Shown here piece by piece: positions 10,556 to 17,936 of a stretch of 64,000 nt of DNA. This stretch comes from Planococcus maritimus (GTDB lineage: Bacteria; Bacillota; Bacilli; Bacillales_A; Planococcaceae): NCBI RefSeq assembly GCF_001687625.2, contig NZ_CP016538.2, positions 1,456,501 to 1,520,500 of the forward strand. Reading direction: 5' to 3'. A program made the position numbers and the translations under genes. Each line of letters begins with the position of its first letter. Position 1 is the stretch's first letter. Under the pieces are notes generated by a model. It had not been told where the DNA came from. It saw nothing but the letters and a program-made list of their open reading frames with translations, and ran no database searches.

Positions 10556-11497
10556 GTGAAATGGTCTGAACTGTCGATTCATACAACGAACGAGGCGATT
10601 GAATCAATTTCCAACATTCTGCACGAGGCAGGGGCGAGCGGGGTCGTCATTGAGGATTCAGAGGATTTGACGAAAGACCGTGAAGATGTATTCGGTGAGA
10701 TCTATTCACTCGATCCTGAAGACTTTCCGACAGAAGGTGTCATCTTGAAAGCGTATCTTCCCGTTAACAGTTTTTTAGGGGAAGCGGTAGAAGGCATCAA
10801 ACTGGCTATCAATAACCTGGCAGAATTCAACATCAATGTTGGGCGCAATGTCGTCACTATTAGCGAAGTCAATGAAGAAGACTGGGCGACATCGTGGAAG
10901 AAATATTACCACCCTGTTAAAATTTCGAAAAGATTCACCATTGTTCCGACTTGGGAAACGTACCACCCAGTTTCAAGCGATGAACTGCTCATCGAACTTG
11001 ACCCAGGGATGGCATTTGGCACCGGCACACACCCGACGACGGTCATGAGCCTGCAGGCACTCGAAAAGCACGTCAAGCGGGACAATACAGTAATCGATGT
11101 CGGAACCGGTTCGGGCGTCCTTGCAATCGGTGCGGCCTTGCTTGAGGCAGCATCGGTCAGAGCGCTGGACCTTGATGAAATTGCCGTAAAAGCGGCAGGA
11201 TTGAATGTTAAATTGAACAAAGTCCAGAACCGTGTCGATGTGTTCCATGGCAATTTGCTCGATGCGATTGATAACCCGGCAGATGTAGTCGTGGCGAATA
11301 TTCTCGCAGAGATCATCATGTCGTTTACGGACGATGCGTTCCAAGCTGTCAAACCGGGTGGCATTTACATTACCTCTGGAATCATTGCACAGAAGAAGAA
11401 CGATGTGAAACAAGCGCTAGAAAATTCAGGATTTGTCATCGAAGACATTATGATGATGGAAGACTGGGTAACGATCATTTCAAAAAAACCGCTATAA
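10556..11497 (+). CDS. prmA: Ribosomal protein L11 methyltransferase
   Basis: A 313-residue SAM-dependent methyltransferase starting at GTG (MKWSELSIHTTNEAIESISN) with AAGGAG ten bases upstream. The N-terminal substrate domain is followed by a Rossmann domain with the SAM loop VIDVGTGSGVLAIGAALL and VVANILAEII, both typical of PrmA. It methylates ribosomal protein L11. Gene order dnaJ-prmA-rsmE is as in B. subtilis; rsmE starts 12 bp after the stop. Confidence 0.95.
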   Translation: MKWSELSIHTTNEAIESISNILHEAGASGVVIEDSEDLTKDREDVFGEIYSLDPEDFPTEGVILKAYLPVNSFLGEAVEGIKLAINNLAEFNINVGRNVVTISEVNEEDWATSWKKYYHPVKISKRFTIVPTWETYHPVSSDELLIELDPGMAFGTGTHPTTVMSLQALEKHVKRDNTVIDVGTGSGVLAIGAALLEAASVRALDLDEIAVKAAGLNVKLNKVQNRVDVFHGNLLDAIDNPADVVVANILAEIIMSFTDDAFQAVKPGGIYITSGIIAQKKNDVKQALENSGFVIEDIMMMEDWVTIISKKPL

Positions 11498-11509
11498 CGG
11501 GGTGCGACC

Positions 11510-12247
11510 ATGCAACGATATTTTCTGGAAGAGACAGAACCCGGCAAAGATGATTTGGCGATTACGGGAGACGATGCCAAACACATCGCCAAAGTGATGA
11601 GGCAATCAGTAGGTGATCAATTGATCGCTGTAGTATCAGGAACTGTACATTTAGCAGAAATCACGGAAATTGCTGCTGATGTCCATATCAAACTGATCCG
11701 CGAGCTCGAAGACCGCAGTGAGTTGCCAAAAAAAGTAACGATTGCCTGTGGCTTACCTAAAGGCGATAAGCTCGAACTAATCACTCAAAAAGCGACAGAG
11801 CTCGGGATGAATTCGCTGTTGCCATATTCGGCGGAACGGTCGATCGTCAAATGGGATGGTGCCAAAAGCGCAAAGAAAATCGAGCGCTTGAGCAAAATTG
11901 CTAAGGAAGCTGCCGAGCAATCGCATCGGAGCCGCATTCCAACCATCCAGTCTGTGCACACTTTTAAAGAATTGTTGAGCGCAGCGAAAAATTACGATGC
12001 GGTCATCGTCGCTTACGAAGAAGAGGCGAAAAAGAGCGGCGGCAGCCGGTTTGCCGAAATTCTGGAATCATTGTATGATAAGGATTCAATCTTACTTGTT
12101 TTTGGTCCGGAAGGCGGCATTTCAGAGGCGGAAGCAGCTGCACTCAAAGAGGCCGGCGCACAATTCGCTGCACTTGGCCCGCGCATACTGCGCACAGAGA
12201 CGGCCCCACTTTATGCTTTGTCTGCAATATCCTATGAGTTTGAATAA
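11510..12247 (+). CDS. rsmE: 16S rRNA (uracil(1498)-N(3))-methyltransferase RsmE
   Basis: A 245-residue SPOUT-class methyltransferase. The C-terminal trefoil-knot motifs LVFGPEGGISEAEAAAL and LGPRILRTETAPLYAL form the SAM site; the N-terminal PUA-like part contains DAKHIAKVMR. It methylates U1498 in the 30S decoding centre. Cotranscribed with prmA. In B. subtilis mtaB (yqeV) follows, whereas here deoC does. Confidence 0.94.
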   Translation: MQRYFLEETEPGKDDLAITGDDAKHIAKVMRQSVGDQLIAVVSGTVHLAEITEIAADVHIKLIRELEDRSELPKKVTIACGLPKGDKLELITQKATELGMNSLLPYSAERSIVKWDGAKSAKKIERLSKIAKEAAEQSHRSRIPTIQSVHTFKELLSAAKNYDAVIVAYEEEAKKSGGSRFAEILESLYDKDSILLVFGPEGGISEAEAAALKEAGAQFAALGPRILRTETAPLYALSAISYEFE

Positions 12248-12321
12248 CACGAGCCAATTACAAAACTGACGCAAGTCACCAACTGCAAAAAAACCTAGTG
12301 TAAAGAATGGAGAATTAGATC

Positions 12322-12990
12322 ATGACAAATATTGCATCTTTAATTGACCACACCTTATTAAAAGCAGAAGCTACAGCTCCTCAAATCGAGCAGCTTTGCA
12401 AAGAAGCGGCAGAACATCATTTCGCTTCTGTCTGCGTTAACCCGGCATGGGTCGCGCTTGCGGCTAAACACCTTGAACAAAGTGAAGTCAAAGTCTGCAC
12501 AGTCATCGGCTTCCCCCTTGGCGCATCAACTTCTGAAACAAAAGCGTTCGAAACAAAAGACGCAATTGAAAAAGGCGCAGGCGAAATTGATATGGTCTTG
12601 AACATCGGCGCCTTGAAAAGCGGGCAAGAAGATGTTGTGAAAGCAGATGTCGAAGCAGTCGTGAATGCAGCAAAAGGAAAAGCGATCGTCAAAGTCATTC
12701 TTGAGATTTGCTTGCTGACGGATGAAGAAATTAAATTGGCCAGCCGCCTGTCGAAAGAAGCGGGAGCGGATTTTGTTAAAACATCAACTGGTTTCTCAAC
12801 TGGCGGAGCGACCGTCGAAGCAGTGCGTATGATGCGCGAAACAGTCGGGCCAGATCTTGGCGTTAAGGCTTCTGGCGGCGTCCGCAGCCTAGAAGACGTG
12901 GAGAAAATGGTCGAAGTGGGAGCGACTCGCATCGGTGCAAGTTCAGGAGTCCAAATCATGCAAGGCCTTACTTCAGACAACGATTATTAA
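12322..12990 (+). CDS. deoC: Deoxyribose-phosphate aldolase
   Basis: A 222-residue class I aldolase with a TIM-barrel. FVKTSTGF contains the Schiff-base lysine, and [16 protein letters not shown] carries the second catalytic lysine. It splits 2-deoxyribose-5-phosphate into glyceraldehyde-3-phosphate and acetaldehyde in deoxynucleoside catabolism. ATG with GGAG upstream. It occupies the place where B. subtilis has mtaB; no other deo genes are adjacent, although cytidine deaminase (cdd) is 8 kb downstream. Confidence 0.95.
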   Translation: MTNIASLIDHTLLKAEATAPQIEQLCKEAAEHHFASVCVNPAWVALAAKHLEQSEVKVCTVIGFPLGASTSETKAFETKDAIEKGAGEIDMVLNIGALKSGQEDVVKADVEAVVNAAKGKAIVKVILEICLLTDEEIKLASRLSKEAGADFVKTSTGFSTGGATVEAVRMMRETVGPDLGVKASGGVRSLEDVEKMVEVGATRIGASSGVQIMQGLTSDNDY

Positions 12991-12993
12991 GTA

Positions 12994-13022
12994 TTGACGA
13001 AGATCTTTTCTTGCGTTATAAT
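12994..13022 (+). promoter_or_regulatory. Strong sigma-A promoter for rpsU
   Basis: TTGACG (12994-12999), 17-bp spacer, TATAAT (13017-13022), starting four bases after the deoC stop codon and 64 bp before the rpsU ATG. Confidence 0.85.
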
Positions 13023-13085
13023 TTTCTAGTATATAACACTTGTTGTTATTTGCTTCAACGTGTGTTCGGAGGGAGGGAAAAAGAG

Positions 13086-13259
13086 ATGTCAAAAACTACT
13101 GTTCGTAAAAACGAATCAATTGAAGATGCTCTTCGCCGCTTCAAACGCACTGTTTCGAAGTCCGGAACAATGCAAGAGGTAAGAAAGCGCGAGTTTTATG
13201 ATAAGCCGAGCGTGAAACGTAAATTGAAATCAGAAGCTGCGCGTAAACGTAAATTTTAA
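13086..13259 (+). CDS. rpsU: 30S ribosomal protein S21
   Basis: A 57-residue very basic protein ([19 protein letters not shown] to [10 protein letters not shown]), a full-length S21. S21 sits near the anti-Shine-Dalgarno end of 16S rRNA and affects initiation. ATG at 13086 with GGAGGGAGG upstream; a longer frame open from 13011 has no ribosome-binding site and includes the promoter. In B. subtilis yqeY follows rpsU; it is absent here. Confidence 0.97.
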   Translation: MSKTTVRKNESIEDALRRFKRTVSKSGTMQEVRKREFYDKPSVKRKLKSEAARKRKF

Positions 13260-13305
13260 TTGACTTTGATCTTAAATGACTTTTAAAAATAGCAACGAAC
13301 AGCTG

Positions 13306-13340
13306 AGACCGGGAGCACAAATGTGCTTCCGGTTTTTTTT
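13306..13340 (+). terminator. Terminator after rpsU
   Basis: Stem ACCGGGAGCACA / TGTGCTTCCGGT with a two-base loop and eight T. Very stable. Confidence 0.9.
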
Positions 13341-13433
13341 ATGCCTTAAAACGGTCACTAATTGATCGAGATGTAAGCGCATTCCATCGTAACTTGGGGA
13401 AAATTGCTTTATAATGAAAAAGAAGCCGACTGG

Positions 13434-13461
13434 TGAAACCGCAGCTCGACTCATCCGTATA
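13434..13461 (+). promoter_or_regulatory. Sigma-W-type promoter for nfeD-floA operon
   Basis: TGAAAC (13434-13439), exactly 16 spacer bases, then CGTATA (13456-13461). This matches the B. subtilis sigma-W consensus TGAAAC-N16-CGTA perfectly. The homologous yqeZ-floA-yqfB operon is a known sigma-W target in B. subtilis. It lies 45 bp before the nfeD start codon. Confidence 0.88.
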
Positions 13462-13505
13462 CATAATTATCCTAAAGTTTTCATGAAGGAGAGGGGGAAT
13501 TTGCC

Positions 13506-14834
13506 GTGCGTAGAAAAAAAGCTTGGATCGGCTTTTTATTCCTGGCCATGGCATTCGCTTTAGCGATTCCGGCCATCTCTGCGGATAACGGAAAAGTCTA
13601 TGTCATTCCGATTGAAGCGGAAGTGGAGCGGGGCTTGCAGTCATTCCTGGAGCGGGGCATTGAAGAAGCTGAAGATGCCGGGGCCACGACCATCGTCTTT
13701 GAAATCGATACGCCGGGCGGTTTTGTTAATGCAGCTGATAGCATTGCTCGCCTGTTGGATGATGCCGAGCCTGAAACCGTGGCTTTCATCAACCAGGATG
13801 CCCTGTCGGCTGGGGCATTTCTCGCCTTGTATAACGATGAAATCTATATGCATCCGAATGGGCGGATGGGCGCGGCCCAAGTCATTGACCAGTCGGGCAA
13901 TGCAGCTGCTGACAAAGCGAATTCCGCGTGGCTGTCTTCAATGAGAAGTGCAGCGGAATCATCAAATCGCAATCCGCAGTTTGCGCTGGCGATGGCGGAT
14001 GCCAGTATCGACCTCCCGGAATACCGGGCAGCGGAAGGTGAATTATTGACGCTCGGTGCCCAGGAAGCGCTCGATGTTGGGTATTCCGAAGGCACTGTAT
14101 CGACTCTCGATGAGCTTCTCGAAATGAAAGGCCTGTCCGGTGCAGAAGTCGTTCAAGTAGAAGAAAATTGGTCAGAGACCCTGGCACGTTTTCTGACGAG
14201 CCCGATCGTCGTGCCTATCCTGCTATCGGTGGCAGGCCTTGGTTTATTGCTTGAATTGTTCACGCCCGGAGTCGGGATTCCTGGATTCTTCGGTTTGTTT
14301 TCACTGATGCTGTTCTTTTACGGCCATCTGGTGGCAGGGCTTGCCGGATATGAATCGATCTTGCTTTTGGTCTTCGGACTCGGCTTGATTCTGCTGGAAT
14401 TTTTCGTCCCCGGCGGCATACTGGGGATTCTCGGGATTCTGGCAGTCATAGGAAGCGTTTTGTTAGCAGGTGAAGATGTCCAGACAACAGCGATCGCAAT
14501 TTTGATTGCATTACTTGTAGCTTCAGCAGGGATGGTGATTTTAGTGAAATTTTTCGGCAAGAAATTGAACATGTTCAAGCGCATTATCTTAACCGATGCC
14601 ACCGACACAGAGCATGGCTACGTGTCAGCCGTCAACCGTCCAGAACTGATTGGCCAGATTGCCCGTACCACCAACGCCCTAAGGCCTTCCGGCACGATCC
14701 GGCTTGGTGACGAGTATATCGATGCGGTATCGGAAGGGCGGTTTATCGACAGCAATAAAGATGTTAAAATTATCAAGGTAGAAGGGTCTCGCATCGTTGT
14801 GCGTGAACTCGAAAAACAAGAGGAGGAAGAATAA
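13506..14834 (+). CDS. NfeD family membrane-bound serine protease (YqeZ-like)
   Basis: A 442-residue NfeD1b-type protein. The first 26 residues form a signal sequence ending AISA. A ClpP-like serine protease domain follows (about 27-210), with DTPGGF and the probable catalytic serine in ALSAGAFLAL. Several membrane segments lie at about 225-345 (LLELFTPGVGIPGFFG), and a C-terminal OB-fold is typical of NfeD. Such proteins work with flotillin-like partners in membrane stress, and floA begins at the next base after this stop codon. GTG start with strong AAGGAGAGG. B. subtilis homologue: YqeZ. Confidence 0.88.
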   Translation: MRRKKAWIGFLFLAMAFALAIPAISADNGKVYVIPIEAEVERGLQSFLERGIEEAEDAGATTIVFEIDTPGGFVNAADSIARLLDDAEPETVAFINQDALSAGAFLALYNDEIYMHPNGRMGAAQVIDQSGNAAADKANSAWLSSMRSAAESSNRNPQFALAMADASIDLPEYRAAEGELLTLGAQEALDVGYSEGTVSTLDELLEMKGLSGAEVVQVEENWSETLARFLTSPIVVPILLSVAGLGLLLELFTPGVGIPGFFGLFSLMLFFYGHLVAGLAGYESILLLVFGLGLILLEFFVPGGILGILGILAVIGSVLLAGEDVQTTAIAILIALLVASAGMVILVKFFGKKLNMFKRIILTDATDTEHGYVSAVNRPELIGQIARTTNALRPSGTIRLGDEYIDAVSEGRFIDSNKDVKIIKVEGSRIVVRELEKQEEEE

Positions 14835-15827
14835 ATGGGACTTGAAGCAATCGGCTTAGGCGCAGCGATAATTGGGATTATCGTCGTACTCGCCATCTTT
14901 TTCACATTCGTACCCGTCACATTATGGATCTCGGCCTTAGCTGCCGGCGTCCGCATCAGCATCTTCACATTGATCGGGATGAGATTGCGCCGGGTTATCC
15001 CATCGCGTATCGTCAACCCATTAATTAAAGCTTCTAAAGCAGGTCTTTCTGTGCAAATCAACCAATTGGAAAGCCATTACTTGGCTGGCGGTAACGTCGA
15101 CCGAGTCGTCAATGCTTTGATCGCAGCTCATCGCGCCAATATCGATTTGCCGTTCGAACGTGCAGCAGCAATCGACCTGGCGGGCCGTGACGTGTTAGAA
15201 GCGGTTCAAATGTCCGTTAACCCGAAAGTCATCGAAACACCATTTATCGCCGGTGTGGCAATGGACGGCATTGAAGTGAAAGCAAAAGCACGTATCACGG
15301 TGCGTGCCAACATCGACCGTTTAGTCGGTGGTGCTGGTGAAGAAACCATTGTCGCCCGTGTCGGTGAAGGGATTGTTTCGACACTCGGTTCAAGTACAAA
15401 CCATAAAAAAGTTCTTGAAAATCCAGATCTCATTTCTCAAACTGTTCTTGGCAAAGGCTTAGACTCCGGTACAGCCTTTGAAATCCTGTCGATCGATATC
15501 GCAGACGTCGATATCGGCAAAAACATTGGAGCAGAGCTTCAAACAGAACAAGCGGACGCCGATAAGAAAATCGCGCAGGCTAAAGCGGAAGAACGCCGTG
15601 CAATGGCCGTTGCAAGCGAACAGGAAATGAAAGCGAAAGTCGTACAAATGCGCGCGAAAGTTGTCGAAGCCGAAGCAGAAGTGCCAATGGCGATGTCAGA
15701 AGCGCTCCGTTCAGGAAACATCGGTGTAATGGATTATATCAATTACAAAAATGTTCAAGCTGATACAAGCATGCGCGAGTCCATCTCGAAAAGCGGAACG
15801 GAAAAACAAGAGGACGAAAACCAATAA
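14835..15827 (+). CDS. floA: Flotillin-like protein FloA
   Basis: A 330-residue flotillin-like protein: an N-terminal hydrophobic segment (about residues 5-40) anchoring it in the membrane, a PHB/SPFH-like domain, and a C-terminal alanine/glutamate/lysine-rich coiled coil ([19 protein letters not shown] region). FloA organises functional membrane microdomains. The start is immediately adjacent to the nfeD stop with GAGGAGGAA inside the nfeD end, so translation is coupled. Part of the sigma-W-type operon. Confidence 0.95.
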   Translation: MGLEAIGLGAAIIGIIVVLAIFFTFVPVTLWISALAAGVRISIFTLIGMRLRRVIPSRIVNPLIKASKAGLSVQINQLESHYLAGGNVDRVVNALIAAHRANIDLPFERAAAIDLAGRDVLEAVQMSVNPKVIETPFIAGVAMDGIEVKAKARITVRANIDRLVGGAGEETIVARVGEGIVSTLGSSTNHKKVLENPDLISQTVLGKGLDSGTAFEILSIDIADVDIGKNIGAELQTEQADADKKIAQAKAEERRAMAVASEQEMKAKVVQMRAKVVEAEAEVPMAMSEALRSGNIGVMDYINYKNVQADTSMRESISKSGTEKQEDENQ

Positions 15828-15857
15828 ATTCCGCCATAACTCAAGGGAGGTTTTGGA

Positions 15858-16409
15858 ATGGAACCCCTCATTATGATGTTGATCATTGCGGCAATCAGCG
15901 CTGTGTTCAATAAAAACAAAAAGTCTGACGGCAAAGAGCAGACGGCCCAGCAGCCGAAGCGTCAGCAAGGCCCTGGGACGCCTGCGGGCAGATCGCAACA
16001 GCGAACGCAATCACCTCAGCAATCTCAACGAGGCGGGCAGCGAAGCTTTAAACGGATTGAAGACTACGCCAAGGAAATTTACGGCGAGTTTCAAACCCAG
16101 ATGGAGAGCGACCCTAAACGCAAAGAACAGGCACGCCAAGTCAAAGAACAGGCAGAGCGTGCCAAATCACGTGTGACGGAGGAAGCTGAAAAGCGGATGC
16201 CGGCTCAAGCAAAGCAAGTTGCACAACAAACTAGCCGTCCAGGAAGATTGAGCACGCATCAAAACGAGCCATTCAAGCGGGCGGTTAAAAAAGAAAAAGA
16301 GCAGGATTTGTTCCCGCTCGACCAAGAAGACGTACGTCGAGGCGTAATCATGGCAGAGATTTTGCAGCCGCCCAAATCAAAACGTCAAAAGCAAGGCCGG
16401 CATGTTTGA
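15858..16409 (+). CDS. Hypothetical single-span membrane protein, third gene of the nfeD-floA operon
   Basis: A 183-residue protein not assigned to a named family. The first 16 residues (MEPLIMMLIIAAISAVF) form one short membrane segment. Residues about 18-60 are Gln/Pro/Gly/Ser-rich and likely disordered. About 60-150 is highly charged and helical. The C-terminus ends in LFPLDQEDVRRGVIMAEIL then PPKSKRQ, a short hydrophobic-charged motif that looks conserved-type. It takes the yqfB position of the B. subtilis operon but is much longer. Shine-Dalgarno GGGAGG. A role with FloA/NfeD at the membrane is inference from the operon only. Confidence 0.75.
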   Translation: MEPLIMMLIIAAISAVFNKNKKSDGKEQTAQQPKRQQGPGTPAGRSQQRTQSPQQSQRGGQRSFKRIEDYAKEIYGEFQTQMESDPKRKEQARQVKEQAERAKSRVTEEAEKRMPAQAKQVAQQTSRPGRLSTHQNEPFKRAVKKEKEQDLFPLDQEDVRRGVIMAEILQPPKSKRQKQGRHV

Positions 16410-16424
16410 TGCCGGTCTTTTCTT
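16396..16424 (+). terminator. Terminator overlapping the end of the third nfeD-floA operon gene
   Basis: Stem GCCGGCAT / GATGCCGGT with loop GTTT, followed by CTTTTCTTTT. The stem includes the stop codon of the upstream gene. Confidence 0.8.
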
Positions 16425-16546
16425 TTGGTCATATAATTTTATATATTAATATTATGTAAACTAGAATCATCTGAATTAATTTACATTTCCATATAGAAAA
16501 TGATAGAGTTGAGAAGAAGAAAAAACACGATCCAAGGAGCGTCTAA

Positions 16547-17506
16547 ATGACAGAAAACAGCCTACTCGAATTGCATGTGAAAGATCCGAATGAAGCCGTT
16601 CAGCTTCTCGGCACATCCGACAGCCATCTGTCGCTGATCGAAGAAAGTTTCGATATACACATCATCACCCGAGGCGAAGTGATTCGCCTTGAAGGGCCTG
16701 AAGAAAGCCGCCAAACAGGGAAATTGCTATTGGAACAATTACTGAAAGTCATCCGTAAAGGCATCAATATCGACCAGCGCGATATCGTTTCAGCTATCGA
16801 AATGGCAAAAAGCGGCACGATTGAATACTTTGCCGAACTATACGATGAGGAAGTAGCCCGCAGTGCAACAGGGCGTTCAATTCGTGCGAAAACCATTGGT
16901 CAGCGCCATTATATCCACGCCATCAAGAAAAGCGACATGGTTTTCGGAATCGGCCCTGCCGGAACTGGAAAAACCTATCTTGCCGTTGTTTTAGCGGTGC
17001 AGGCGTTGAAAAACGGCCATGTCAAAAAAATCGTCCTGACACGTCCTGCGGTTGAAGCAGGGGAAAGTCTTGGTTTCTTGCCAGGCGACTTGAAGGAAAA
17101 GGTGGATCCTTATTTACGTCCTCTATACGACGCCTTGCATGACGTCATGGGCCAAGAGCAAACGAACCGATTGATTGAACGCGGAACGATTGAAGTAGCA
17201 CCACTCGCTTATATGAGAGGCCGCACATTAGAAGAAGCGTTCATTATTTTGGATGAAGCGCAGAATACGACAAAAGCCCAGATGAAGATGTTTTTGACAC
17301 GTCTCGGCTTTAACTCGAAAATGATTGTCACAGGCGATAAAACGCAAATCGATTTGCCGCGCGGCGCAGAATCCGGTTTGATTGCTGCTGAAAAGAATTT
17401 GCACGGCGTTAAAGGAATCGAGTTTGAGTATTTGGAAAAAGGTGATGTCGTTCGGCATCCGCTCGTCTCGAGAATCATTGAAGCTTACGAAAACCAGCCT
17501 AACTAG
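16547..17506 (+). CDS. phoH: PhoH-like ATPase
   Basis: A 319-residue protein. The N-terminal part (1-115) resembles the KH-like segment of long PhoH proteins. The P-loop ATPase domain has Walker A GPAGTGKT, the motif VLTRPAVEAGESLGFLPGD, Walker B FIILDEAQN, and TGDKTQIDLP. The family is linked to RNA metabolism, and phoH genes typically sit next to ybeY as here. The last codons lie inside the first copy of a duplicated terminator. In B. subtilis sporulation genes yqfC and yqfD precede phoH; they are absent. Confidence 0.93.
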   Translation: MTENSLLELHVKDPNEAVQLLGTSDSHLSLIEESFDIHIITRGEVIRLEGPEESRQTGKLLLEQLLKVIRKGINIDQRDIVSAIEMAKSGTIEYFAELYDEEVARSATGRSIRAKTIGQRHYIHAIKKSDMVFGIGPAGTGKTYLAVVLAVQALKNGHVKKIVLTRPAVEAGESLGFLPGDLKEKVDPYLRPLYDALHDVMGQEQTNRLIERGTIEVAPLAYMRGRTLEEAFIILDEAQNTTKAQMKMFLTRLGFNSKMIVTGDKTQIDLPRGAESGLIAAEKNLHGVKGIEFEYLEKGDVVRHPLVSRIIEAYENQPN

Positions 17507-17518
17507 GGCTGGTTTTTT
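17489..17518 (+). terminator. phoH terminator, proximal copy of a duplicated hairpin
   Basis: Stem ACCAGCC / GGCTGGT followed by six T. It begins inside the last five codons of phoH. A diverged second copy is at 17756-17788, on the other side of the 237-bp element. Confidence 0.85.
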
Positions 17519-17755
17519 AGGTTGTCGAGAAAGGGATAAAATCGTATTTTCCGAAGCTTATCGCACGGCTCCGTGGGCTCGCGCCCAAGCCTCCTCAGTC
17601 GCTTTGCGCCTTGCGGGGTCTCGGTCGTCTCGCTTCACCACCGGAGTCGAGCGAACGCTTCTCCAAATACTTAGAGAGGCCATTGACTGTTGAATGTAAA
17701 AAAGCGTAGCTTCTTTCGTATTTGATAACGAACTATCGACTTCTTCAACACTCTG
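17519..17755 (+). mobile_element. 237-bp terminator-inserted dispersed element, copy A
   Basis: It is the reverse complement of copy B (38920-39156), with the same total length of 237 bp. Parts in order: left end AGGTTGTCGAGAAAG; a core to 17678 that is about 85% or more identical to copy B, including TCGTATTTTCCGAAGCTTAT and CAAGCCTCCTCAGTCGCT; a variable AT-rich stretch 17679-17737; and the right end GACTTCTTCAACACTCTG, identical in both copies. Left and right ends are imperfect inverted repeats (8 of 12 bases). Direct repeats of about 30 bp, each a complete terminator hairpin, flank it. No convincing ORF. MITE-like nature is inference from ends, length and target duplication. Confidence 0.85.
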
Positions 17756-17788
17756 GAAAATCAGCCTGGTTAAGGCTGGTTTTTTTTC
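17756..17788 (+). terminator. Distal copy of the duplicated phoH terminator
   Basis: ATCAGCC / GGCTGGT stem followed by eight T. About 24 of the first 30 bases match the proximal copy at 17489-17518. Most differences are in the loop or conserve pairing. Confidence 0.85.
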
Positions 17789-17936
17789 ACTTAGTGGAAA
17801 GTAAATCAAAACATATGGCGTTTCATACAACAGGTTCTGATGCATAAAGCGCCGGGAAATTGTTATTAATTTGCAAGGGGCGATGAAAAAAGCCTGTTGT
17901 ATTGGTATGATGAAAGAAGAATAGTGAGGTGGTCAA

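Noticed and set aside
12417-12980. 187-residue frame opposite deoC
   Set aside because: Antisense shadow of a well-conserved gene; Ser/Thr/Ala-rich composition typical of shadow frames.
13371-13386. cre-like sequence TGTAAGCGCATTCC upstream of nfeD
   Set aside because: One key position differs (CC for CA), it is far upstream of the sigma-W promoter, and a catabolite link of nfeD-floA is not expected.
17382-17693. 103-residue frame running from phoH into the 237-bp element
   Set aside because: It crosses the phoH stop region in another frame and ends in the element; codon use is unlike a gene, and copy B does not preserve it as an ORF.
17519-17755. CRISPR-like or rRNA-like interpretation of the conserved 237-bp block
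   Set aside because: Only two dispersed copies in opposite orientation, no regular repeat-spacer units, no cas genes, and no rRNA similarity that I can see.
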